Positions 20,146 to 27,832 of a stretch of 64,000 nucleotides of DNA are shown here, in pieces. The translations under genes were made by a program, and so were the position numbers. Within the stretch, counting starts at the first letter, position 1, and each line of letters opens with the position of its first letter. Source of the DNA: Nocardia carnea (GTDB lineage Bacteria; Actinomycetota; Actinomycetes; Mycobacteriales; Mycobacteriaceae); NCBI RefSeq assembly GCF_029868855.1, contig NZ_JARWOV010000111.1:1-64000 (forward strand), read 5' to 3'. A model generated the notes under the pieces. It had not been told where the DNA came from. It searched no databases and saw nothing but the letters and a program-made list of their open reading frames with translations.

Positions 20146-21759
20146 TCATCCCTCGGCGCGCAGGGCCTTCTTGTCGATCTTGCCGACCGCGGTCGTGGGC
20201 AGGCCGTCGGCACGACGCAGCACATCGGGAAGCTTGTACGTGGCCAGGCCCCGGTCGGTCAAGAAGGTCTTGATCTCGGACAGCGTCGGCATGTCACCAC
20301 TGACAACCAGGACGGCACAGACCTTCTCACCGAGCGCGGCATCGGGCAGCCCGACGGCAGCAGCATGGCGGACCGCCGGATGAGCGAGCAGATGCTCCTC
20401 GAGCTCGTCGCAGGAGACGTTCTCACCGCCGCGATTGATGACGTCCTTGATGCGGCCGGAAACAACGAGATGACCACTGGGCAGGCGGCGCACCAGATCG
20501 CCGCTGCGGTAGTAGCCGTCCGGAGTGAAAGCGCGGGCGTTGTGCTCGGGGGCCCGGTAGTAGCCACGAATCGTGTAGGGCCCCTTGGTGAGCAGCTCAC
20601 CCTCCGCTCCGGGAGCGACGTCATTGCCGTCACCGTCGACGACACGGATCTCGTCGGCCGCAGACAGCGGCCGCCCCTGCGTGGCGTGCACCAACTCGTC
20701 CGGATCGTCGAGGCGGGTGAAGTTGAGCAGCCCTTCGGCCATGCCGAACACCTGCTGCAGCCGCGCCCGGAGCGCAGGCTCGACCTCGCGAGCGTTCACC
20801 TCGGCCAGGCGGGCACCACCGACTTGCAGCAACCGCAACGAGGACAGATCGGCCTCCTCCCATTCGACTGCCGCACACCACAGTTGCGCAATCGGCGGTA
20901 CGACCGCGGTAACGGTCACCCGGTTCTGTTCGATCGCAGCGAATGCGTTCTCCGGACTGGGCTCGGTGACGAAGGCTACTGCGCCACCCACCGCGACCGT
21001 GCCGAGGATGCCGGGACAGGCGAGCGGGAAGTTGTGCGCGGCGGGAAGTGCCGCCAGGTACACGTCGTCCTCGGTCAGTTCACAGACCTCTGCGCTGGCG
21101 GTCGCGTTGTAGACATAATCGTCATGGGTGCGGGCGATCAGCTTCGGGAGCCCGGTGGTACCGCCGGAAACCAGCATGAGCGCTATATCGCCCGGATCGA
21201 CCGCGGGGAGCGAATCGCCCTCGCGCGGCACGGACTTCAGATCGACGAACGGGCCGGGGTCGCCGAGCACCAGCACGTGCCGCAGCGACGGCACTGCCGC
21301 TCGGACCTCGGCGGCCAACTCTCGGTAATCGAAGCCACCCATCCGGTCCGCGACAATGTAGCCGACCGCTTCGGAAAGCCGCGCCAGATGCTCGATCTCG
21401 CTACGCCGATGCGCGGGCAGCGTGAGCACCGGAATCATCCCGGCCCGCAACAGCCCGAACAACACCGGCACGAACTCGACCACATTCGGCAACTGCACCA
21501 CGACCCGGTCTCCAGGCTCGATTCCGAGCGCACGTAACCCGTGTGCCATCCGATCGGCCTCCGCATCCAGCGTCGCGTAGGTGCGCGCCTCGGCGCCGAG
21601 CAGCGCGGTCCGATGCGGATACCGCCGGGCGGTCTCACGCAGCAGCTCACCGAGCGAGCGTCCCTGCCAATAACCAGCTCTGCGGTACTCCGCGGCCTGC
21701 TCGACGGGAAAGGGAACGTAGCCGTCGCGATGGGCGGTCGAGGTGATAGGGGGAATCAC
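20146..21759 (-). CDS. Salicyl-AMP ligase (MbtA/YbtE-type aryl adenylation enzyme)
   Basis: A 537-residue stand-alone aryl-acid AMP ligase. Core motifs are SGGTTGLPKLI (A3), FGMAEGLLNFT (A5), YYRSGDLVRR (A7) and GRIKDVINRGGENVS (A8, with the later lysine of A10 near the C-terminus in AVGKIDKKAL). The pocket reads AHNFPLACPG. The Cys at the position of Ser240 of the DHB ligase DhbE is the residue associated with salicylate rather than 2,3-dihydroxybenzoate, in line with the nearby salicylate synthase. It should charge the aryl carrier of the NRPS at 9761-13765. GTG 21759 is preferred because GAAAGG lies six bases before it; in-frame sequence back to 22020 has no family similarity. Confidence 0.9.
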   Translation of the reverse strand: MIPPITSTAHRDGYVPFPVEQAAEYRRAGYWQGRSLGELLRETARRYPHRTALLGAEARTYATLDAEADRMAHGLRALGIEPGDRVVVQLPNVVEFVPVLFGLLRAGMIPVLTLPAHRRSEIEHLARLSEAVGYIVADRMGGFDYRELAAEVRAAVPSLRHVLVLGDPGPFVDLKSVPREGDSLPAVDPGDIALMLVSGGTTGLPKLIARTHDDYVYNATASAEVCELTEDDVYLAALPAAHNFPLACPGILGTVAVGGAVAFVTEPSPENAFAAIEQNRVTVTAVVPPIAQLWCAAVEWEEADLSSLRLLQVGGARLAEVNAREVEPALRARLQQVFGMAEGLLNFTRLDDPDELVHATQGRPLSAADEIRVVDGDGNDVAPGAEGELLTKGPYTIRGYYRAPEHNARAFTPDGYYRSGDLVRRLPSGHLVVSGRIKDVINRGGENVSCDELEEHLLAHPAVRHAAAVGLPDAALGEKVCAVLVVSGDMPTLSEIKTFLTDRGLATYKLPDVLRRADGLPTTAVGKIDKKALRAEG

Positions 21760-22051
21760 GTTATGCCTTTCAGGTACGAACACGGGAGCCTCTGCGGATT
21801 TCAGGATTCGATGATCAGCCCGCCCTCCGAGGTCCACCAACCCCGGCGACCCGTCCGAAACAAACGGGCACCGGGCTCGTAGGGATCGTGGCAAGCCCGA
21901 CCGGAGTCGGCTGCGCCGACGAACCACGCAGCCCCGCGAACCCATCCAGCCGGCCGAACAGTTCGCCATAGGTGACCACATCACCACCGCTCCGTCCTCA
22001 CTGCTCGGCACGGCCACCACCGAACCCCGACCTCCATCGCCCGCAATTTGC
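21760..22051 (-). other. Long leader between iron box and ligase start, with adenylation-like fragments
   Basis: About 290 bp separate the IdeR box from the chosen ligase start. On the reverse strand this stretch shows a fragment GDVVTYGELFGRLDGFAGLR in one frame and, in another, ARLFRTGRRGWWTSEGGL ending at a stop. Both recall adenylation-domain motifs (TYxELxxRxN..LA and RTGDxGRWxxDGxLE). They look like degraded remains of a second AMP-ligase, but the match is short. Confidence 0.3.
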
Positions 22052-22070
22052 TTAGGCTAAGCTAACATCT
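22052..22070 (-). promoter_or_regulatory. IdeR-like box upstream of the salicyl-AMP ligase
   Basis: TTAGGCTAAGCTAACATCT matches 14 of 19 IdeR consensus positions, with the central GCTAA core intact. It is the only iron box between the ligase and the divergent hydrolase, and it implies a transcript with an unusually long (about 290-base) leader. Confidence 0.65.
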
Positions 22071-22338
22071 AGCCCGGGGTCACGGGCAGGCAACCCGAAA
22101 TCGGGCGACACCCTCCGTTGCCGAGAGGTCCGGTACCACCTCGGCGGCACAGGTGACCGGTCTCGGCACGCCGGCACCCCTACTGACGGACCGATGCTCA
22201 TGCGTGCACCGACAACCGAACTCGACCCCGCTCGACGACGGGTTCGTGCAACACACAATGCGGTCCACGCTCGACACGGTGGGACTCCGCGAGCACTCGA
22301 AGCTCCACAGTTGACGCCGTAACACTCGCGGCGGTAAC

Positions 22339-22366
22339 TTCCATTACGGCCTGGAACGTAACGGAA
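22339..22366 (+). promoter_or_regulatory. Inverted repeat overlapping the hydrolase ribosome binding site
   Basis: TTCCATTACG (22339-22348) and CGTAACGGAA (22357-22366) pair at 9 of 10 positions around an 8-base spacer. The right arm overlaps the ribosome binding site GGAAGG, which starts at 22364, ahead of ATG 22377. It could be a repressor operator or an RNA hairpin that hides the ribosome binding site. Confidence 0.5.
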
Positions 22367-22376
22367 GGCGTGGTCG

Positions 22377-23270
22377 ATGCGTAGTGATGTGGAATTCCGC
22401 AGTGGCGGACTCACCCTGCGCGGGTGGCTGTATCGGCCGGACGCTCGCACCGGCGCCGTCCCGCTGGTGGTGATGACCCATGGATTCGCCGGGGTCAAAG
22501 AATGGGTCGCACCGTTCGCCGAGGTACTCAGCGCCGCCGGACTCGCCTGCCTGGTCTACGACCATCCCGGATTCGGCACCTCCGACGGCCTGCCCCGCTT
22601 CGAAGTGGACCCGGCCGCACAGATCGAGGGCTACCGCGACGCGGTGACCCACGCGCAGACCCTCGACGGAATCGATACCGACCGGATCGGAATCTGGGGC
22701 ACCAGCTACGCCGGCGCCCATGTCCTGGTCGTCGCGGCCACCGACCGCCGCGTCCGGGCCGTGGTCTCCCAGGTCCCACTGACCAACGGCTGGGCGACCT
22801 TCGGCCGCCTCGTACCGTCGACCATGCTGCCGGCCGTACATCAGGCCATCGCCGCGGATCGATCGGCCCGCGCCGCGGGCGAACCCCACCAGTTGATCAA
22901 GGCCGCCTCCGACGACCCCACCGAACTGGTCGCCATGCCGGGCACCGAGGTCTACGAATGGCTGATGGCCAACGGCCCCCAGGTACCCACCTGGCGCAAC
23001 GAGGTCTCGCTCTCCAGCATCGACAAATTCCAAAGCTACGCACCCGAAGCATTCCTGCGCCGCATCTCCCCGACCCCACTGCTGATGGTGATCGCCGAAC
23101 AAGACACCCTCACCCCCAGCGATATCGCACTCCAGAGCTACGCCGACGCCCTGGAGCCCAAACAGCTCGCACTGATCCCCGGTGGCCACTTCGCGGTGTA
23201 CGAGGACCGATTCGACCAGGCCTCCTCGGCCGCCCGCGACTTCTTTCTGGCGACACTCACCGACCGGTGA
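22377..23270 (+). CDS. Alpha/beta hydrolase (dienelactone-hydrolase/X-Pro-peptidase-like fold)
   Basis: A 297-residue single-domain hydrolase. The oxyanion region is MTHGFAGVKEW, the nucleophile elbow is WGTSYAGAH (Ser at about residue 120), the acid is probably in IAEQDTLTP and the His in GGHFAVYED near the C-terminus. Relatives of this type include uncharacterised hydrolases annotated as X-Pro dipeptidyl-peptidase or acetylxylan esterase-like; the substrate is unknown. It is divergent from the siderophore ligase and about 100 bp upstream of the LuxR-family regulator, on the same strand. The ribosome binding site overlaps a long inverted repeat, so its expression may be tightly controlled. 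Confidence 0.85.
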   Translation: MRSDVEFRSGGLTLRGWLYRPDARTGAVPLVVMTHGFAGVKEWVAPFAEVLSAAGLACLVYDHPGFGTSDGLPRFEVDPAAQIEGYRDAVTHAQTLDGIDTDRIGIWGTSYAGAHVLVVAATDRRVRAVVSQVPLTNGWATFGRLVPSTMLPAVHQAIAADRSARAAGEPHQLIKAASDDPTELVAMPGTEVYEWLMANGPQVPTWRNEVSLSSIDKFQSYAPEAFLRRISPTPLLMVIAEQDTLTPSDIALQSYADALEPKQLALIPGGHFAVYEDRFDQASSAARDFFLATLTDR

Positions 23271-23369
23271 CGGTCCGACTCGCACGATATCCGGGTCGAG
23301 GGACCCTCCCCTCGTCCAACGCCGCGGCGCGAGCGGTGACCCCTCGATCAGGAAGGGCAGGCTGGCCGC

Positions 23370-26072
23370 GTGCTGCACGGTCGAGATGATGTCGTCGAAC
23401 AGATCGAAGCACTCATCGACGACAGTCGAGAAGGTCGCGGCAATTCACTACTGATCACCGGCGGACCCGGCCAGGGCAAGACCACAATCCTGGAGCATGC
23501 CGCGAATTCGGCCGGTGAAGAGTGCATCATTCTGCGTTGCCGCGGAACCGAGCATGAAGCAGACTTGCGGTACGGAGGTCTGCACCAGCTGCTCGCACCG
23601 ATACCCGACGCGGTAAGAGCAGTACCGGAGCCGGTCCGCGCCGCCTCGGCTACGGCGGCGGGCACCGGCCCTTTCCAGCAGGACGACAACAGCCACCAGG
23701 TAGGCCTCGGGTTACTCGCGCTCTGGTCGGGGCTCGCAACCGAACGCCCGGTACTCCTCCTGATCGACGACGCGCACTGGTGGGATCAGCCTTCGATGCA
23801 CGCACTCGCCTTCGCCACACGCCGGCTCGTCGCGCACCGGGTGACGGTACTCGTGGCTTCTCGTACCCGAGGCAATACCTACGGACTGCCCGAGAAAGTG
23901 CTGATGCCACTGAGCAGAGATGACTCGAAAGTCCTGTTGCTCGAGCGGTTTCCCGGGCTGCCGGCCGACACACGTGAACGAGTTCTCGACACCGCGGCCG
24001 GCAATCCGTCAGCCCTGCTCCAACTGCCCGGCGCGAACAGCGACCTCCCTACGCTGGGACCGCTGGCACTGACCGGCCACCTGCAACGCGAGTACGAACG
24101 CGATATCGTCGCCCTCCCCGAGGACACCCGGATCGCCCTGCTGGTCGTAGCCGCCGATTGCAGTGGAAGTCTGAGCGTCGCCGTGCGCGTACTCACCGAA
24201 CTCGGTTCGACCGCCGCGGCGCTCGATGCCGCGGAACGAATCGGCGTCGTCGGCATTTCGGGATACTCGATCGCTTTCCGGCATCCGCTCGAACGAGCGG
24301 CCGCCTACCGGGTGGCTCCCTACAGCATGCGACTGTTCATCCACGCCACCATTGCGGCGTGTATCGAGGACCCCGAGTTACAGGCTTGGCATCTGGCCGC
24401 CGCTGCGACCGCACCCGACGAAGCCACGGCAATCGCCCTGGACGCGGTCGCCGAGAACGCACGGAGCAAGACCGACTACCGGCGCGCGGCAATCGCCTCC
24501 GAACATGCGGGCCGCCTCTCGTCCGCCCAGGACGTTCGTCACGACCGGCTGCTGGCGGCCTTGGAAGCCAATATCGAGGCCGGGCAGGCCGACCGTGCCC
24601 TCGGCTTGGCAGATGAGATCGCTACATACGAGGGCGGTTACGCGGACAGGGCACGCCTGTCCGCGGCACGTGGCCGAATACTCTCCGCCCAGGGGGACCC
24701 GCGCGGCGCGTACGACGCATTCACTCGTGCCGCACACCTGTATCCCGCGGATCCGGATACCGCGGCACGTATGCACCTCTACGCGGCGGGAGCTGTGTGG
24801 CCGGACCCGGATCCGTCCCGGATGCTCACCACCAGGGCCGAAGTGCAAACCCTTGCCCTCGGTGCCGGACGCCACGGATACCTGACCGTCCTGGACGGCC
24901 AGATCGCTCTCCACAATGGCAGTGGAGACCCGGCGCAAACGGTTCGTACCGTCCGCAGCGCCCTCCGCCTCGGCCGGTCCCGGTTTGCCGAGGACCATTC
25001 GATCCGGTTCGTCCTCGCCGTACAAGCCATGAGCGCGGGTGAGATCGACGATGCTCGCGCCGACTTGATCGAACTGAACACCCTGTGCCGCGAGCGCGGG
25101 ATGGCGGGGCGTCTCCCAATCGTCGGTATCGCACTCGGCGCTGTCGAAACACTGCTCGGCCACTTCCGGAAGGCGGAAACCGCACTCTCCGACAGTCTTC
25201 GGACGGCCCGCGAGATCGGCCAACCCGACCGCGCCGGTCGCGCCGGTGCCGGACTGGCGGTACTCGCTGCCGTGCGTGGTGAACACGACCTCTGCCGAAG
25301 ACTTGCCGAGGAGAATCTTCCCGGGGCACCTTCTCGCTTCGATACGACCAGCTCGGTGAACGCCCGGTGGGCCTTGGGCCTCCTCGACTTGGGTTACGGA
25401 CGGCATGAGGCGGCGATGGCCCACTTCGAAACGGCGTCCGACCATCGAGACCGGGCAATCGGCTGCTGGATTCCGCTGATCAGCGATCACATCGAAGCGG
25501 CGGCCCGGTGCGATCCGGCGCAGGCTGCCGAACAGATGTCGCTGCTGGAACGGTGGTATGCCGCCAACTCCGCATCCTGGATCGAAGCGCAGTTCCTCCG
25601 TTGCCGCGGAGTACTCGAGCAGGACGGGGCCGCATTCGCACAGGCACTGACCCTGCACGCCGAGGCGCACCGCTGGTTCGACCATGCCCGTACCGGCCTC
25701 CTCTACGGCGAATGGCTGCGCCGTGAGCGCCTCACGTTGAAGGCACGTGCAGTACTCCAAGCGGCGATGACTACTTTCCTCCGTCTCGGCGCCCTACCGT
25801 GGGCCGACAGGGCGCGTACGGAACTGCGCGCGGCAGGCGAAGGAACAGACAGCCACGCGGACGCCGTATCCGCACGGTTGACTCCGCAAGAGTTACAGGT
25901 CGTACGGCTCGCTGCCGGCGGGGCAACCAACCGGCAGATCGCCGCTCGGTTGCAGATCAGTCCCAAGACCGTCTCTCATCACCTCTACCGCGCCTTTCCC
26001 AAACTCGGTATCAGCAATCGACGTGCGTTGGCTCGGCTTCCACTCGGCCTCGACGATCCATCGAACGTCTGA
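23370..26072 (+). CDS. Large ATP-binding LuxR-family (LAL) transcriptional regulator
   Basis: A 900-residue regulator of the MalT/LAL type. An N-terminal AAA-like ATPase has Walker A GGPGQGKTT (residues 31-39) and Walker B VLLLIDDAHWWD (about 130). A long helical middle region resembles TPR repeats. The C-terminus (about 835-895) is a LuxR helix-turn-helix, LTPQELQVVRLAAGGATNRQ followed by SPKTVSHHLYRAF. LAL proteins often activate natural-product clusters. This one lies 255 bp upstream of the RiPP precursor on the same strand, which makes the RiPP operon its likely target, though the upstream hydrolase or siderophore genes are alternatives. The GTG at 23370 is the first start in frame. Confidence 0.9.
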   Translation: MLHGRDDVVEQIEALIDDSREGRGNSLLITGGPGQGKTTILEHAANSAGEECIILRCRGTEHEADLRYGGLHQLLAPIPDAVRAVPEPVRAASATAAGTGPFQQDDNSHQVGLGLLALWSGLATERPVLLLIDDAHWWDQPSMHALAFATRRLVAHRVTVLVASRTRGNTYGLPEKVLMPLSRDDSKVLLLERFPGLPADTRERVLDTAAGNPSALLQLPGANSDLPTLGPLALTGHLQREYERDIVALPEDTRIALLVVAADCSGSLSVAVRVLTELGSTAAALDAAERIGVVGISGYSIAFRHPLERAAAYRVAPYSMRLFIHATIAACIEDPELQAWHLAAAATAPDEATAIALDAVAENARSKTDYRRAAIASEHAGRLSSAQDVRHDRLLAALEANIEAGQADRALGLADEIATYEGGYADRARLSAARGRILSAQGDPRGAYDAFTRAAHLYPADPDTAARMHLYAAGAVWPDPDPSRMLTTRAEVQTLALGAGRHGYLTVLDGQIALHNGSGDPAQTVRTVRSALRLGRSRFAEDHSIRFVLAVQAMSAGEIDDARADLIELNTLCRERGMAGRLPIVGIALGAVETLLGHFRKAETALSDSLRTAREIGQPDRAGRAGAGLAVLAAVRGEHDLCRRLAEENLPGAPSRFDTTSSVNARWALGLLDLGYGRHEAAMAHFETASDHRDRAIGCWIPLISDHIEAAARCDPAQAAEQMSLLERWYAANSASWIEAQFLRCRGVLEQDGAAFAQALTLHAEAHRWFDHARTGLLYGEWLRRERLTLKARAVLQAAMTTFLRLGALPWADRARTELRAAGEGTDSHADAVSARLTPQELQVVRLAAGGATNRQIAARLQISPKTVSHHLYRAFPKLGISNRRALARLPLGLDDPSNV

Positions 26073-26327
26073 GGGCAGGCCCGGTCAACAGTCCGATACG
26101 ACCGATCCGACGAATGGGCGAACGACCGATACCGCCGGCGGAAGTACCGCCGTAGCGTTGCCGATGGGCGCTACATCGCAGACGCTCGGACACCACAACA
26201 TTCCCGGCCGCAGATGGGCCCCAACCGATTCGGGCAAGCTTCCCACTTCCGTGCCGCTCAGTAGACAGCTGTGCGATGTACGAACCAGCGCGGGGGCCGT
26301 CCGGCAACACTCAAAGAAAGGCATATC

Positions 26328-26525
26328 ATGCCCCTTCCTACCCTTCCGGGCGCCGCCGCCGGCGCCGGCCTCGCCGAGCTCAGCGCACAGTGGAGCGGAT
26401 CGGCGTCCGTACCGGATGTCCTGCGTGCGCATCTGGTCTCCTCGGACGCACGTAACCGTGGAAACTTCAATTCCTTCATCGAGAACAAGGGCAACTTCAA
26501 CTCGTTCATCGAACCGGGCGTCTGA
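26328..26525 (+). CDS. Putative RiPP precursor peptide with two NFNSFIE modules
   Basis: A 65-residue peptide. Residues 1-43 form an Ala/Leu-rich leader. Residues 44-53 (RGNFNSFIEN) and 54-63 (KGNFNSFIEP) are a tandem repeat, followed by GV and the stop. The ATG at 26328 has AAAGAAAGG just before it. Each repeat contains F-N-S, the FxS type of motif linked with FxsB-family radical SAM enzymes, and also F-I-E as a second aromatic-x-x triad. The FxsB-like maturase gene follows by 71 bp and an MFS gene comes next. In the described FxsA group the motif is C-terminal (FxSxx-COOH); here it is duplicated and internal. Crosslink positions are inferred, not seen. Confidence 0.75.
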   Translation: MPLPTLPGAAAGAGLAELSAQWSGSASVPDVLRAHLVSSDARNRGNFNSFIENKGNFNSFIEPGV

Positions 26526-26539
26526 ACCCTGTACATCCC

Positions 26540-26565
26540 GTCCCGGCGCGCACCCGCGCCGGGAC
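26540..26565 (+). other. Strong hairpin between precursor and radical SAM gene
   Basis: GTCCCGGCGCG (26540-26550) and CGCGCCGGGAC (26555-26565) form a perfect 11-bp stem with a 4-base loop CACC, 15 bases after the precursor stop. No T-run follows. Such hairpins after RiPP precursor genes commonly stabilise the precursor message or act as partial terminators, so that peptide is made in excess over the maturase. Confidence 0.65.
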
Positions 26566-26596
26566 ACCGGACGCCGGAAACTGCGAGGAAGTCGGT

Positions 26597-27832
26597 ATGA
26601 ACGCGAGCGTGGAATTCACCCAGGGCACACCGGCGGAGGAGTGGCCGGCCGGCGAGCGGCATGCCCGGGAAATCCGCGAAGCCCGGCCGCACAGTCTGCC
26701 GTTCACTCAGTTCGTCGTGAAGATCCACAGCCGGTGCAATCTCGCCTGTGACTACTGCTACGTCTACGAGATGTCGGATCAGAGCTGGAAAGACCAGCCC
26801 AGAACCATGTCGGATCAGATCTTCGACTACGCCTGCACGATGATCCGCGACCACGCCGCGCACTTCGCGCTGCCCGAGGTGAGCGTGGTTTTCCACGGCG
26901 GCGAGCCGCTGCTCGTCGGGCGCGCGTCGTTGGAACGTTTCGCGCGACGTGCCCGCGAGATCGTGGAACCGGCAACGCGAATCCGGCTCGGGATGCAGAC
27001 CAACGGCGTTCTCCTCGACACCGAATTCCTCGATATCTGTTCTCGGCACAACGTGCAGATCGGCGTAAGCCTGGACGGTGACGAGCGCGGCCACGACCGG
27101 CACCGGAAATACCGCCGGGGTGCCGGTAGCTACGCCGATGTCAGCGCCGGACTCCAGCTCCTGACCCAGCCTGCATATCGGCACCTGTACTCGGGCCTGC
27201 TCTGCACGATCGATATCGACAACGATCCACTCGACACCTACGAGGCGCTGCTGGACTTCGGACCGCCCGCCCTGGATCTGCTCCTACCCCACGGCAACTG
27301 GTCCACCCCGCCCCCGGGACGCACCACCGACCGGACCCGGGCGCCGTACGCCGATTGGCTCATCGCGATCTTCGATCGTTGGTATGGCGCCCCTGTCGCC
27401 GAGACCCGCATCAGGCTCTTCGACGAAGTGATCGAGTTGCTGTTCGGCGGCACCGGCGCCTCGGAGTCGGTGGGCCTCGCGCCGGTCCAGCTCGCCGTGA
27501 TCGAAACCGACGGCAGCCTGGAACAGGTCGATGCCTTGAAATCGGCCTTTGCGGGCGCCGCCCGAATCGAGGGCGGAACCGGCGGGAACGCGCTCGACCG
27601 GGCGATTCACGAACCCGCGGTGATCGCTCGGCAGATCGGTGTCGAGGCGCTGGGTGCCGAGTGCCGCGCCTGTCCGATCCACCGTGTCTGCGGTGCGGGG
27701 CATTACGCTCATCGTTACCGGGCCGGAAGCGGGTTCCGGAACCCATCGGTGTACTGCGCCGATCTCGAAAAGCTGATCCGGCATATCGAGTCCCGGATCC
27801 GGGCCGATCTGCAGGCCGCGACGGGCCGATGA
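26597..27832 (+). CDS. Radical SAM/SPASM peptide maturase, FxsB-like
   Basis: A 411-residue radical SAM enzyme. The 4Fe-4S motif is CNLACDYCYVYE (CxxxCxxC, about residues 50-57), and the following sequence SDQSWKDQPRTMS plus GGEPLL and SLDGDERGHDRHRKYRRGAG are typical of the FxsB family. The C-terminal SPASM-type cysteines lie in CRACPIHRVCGAGHYAHRYR and SVYCADLEKLI. FxsB relatives form three-residue cyclophane crosslinks between an aromatic side chain and a beta carbon two residues away. The protein lacks the extra HExxH domain fused in some FxsB proteins. It ends in an ATGA overlap with the MFS gene, so maturase and exporter are coupled. Confidence 0.88.
   Translation: MNASVEFTQGTPAEEWPAGERHAREIREARPHSLPFTQFVVKIHSRCNLACDYCYVYEMSDQSWKDQPRTMSDQIFDYACTMIRDHAAHFALPEVSVVFHGGEPLLVGRASLERFARRAREIVEPATRIRLGMQTNGVLLDTEFLDICSRHNVQIGVSLDGDERGHDRHRKYRRGAGSYADVSAGLQLLTQPAYRHLYSGLLCTIDIDNDPLDTYEALLDFGPPALDLLLPHGNWSTPPPGRTTDRTRAPYADWLIAIFDRWYGAPVAETRIRLFDEVIELLFGGTGASESVGLAPVQLAVIETDGSLEQVDALKSAFAGAARIEGGTGGNALDRAIHEPAVIARQIGVEALGAECRACPIHRVCGAGHYAHRYRAGSGFRNPSVYCADLEKLIRHIESRIRADLQAATGR

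Noticed and set aside
26540-26565. CRISPR or repeat element around the RiPP hairpin
   Set aside because: Single inverted repeat only; no array of direct repeats anywhere in the window.
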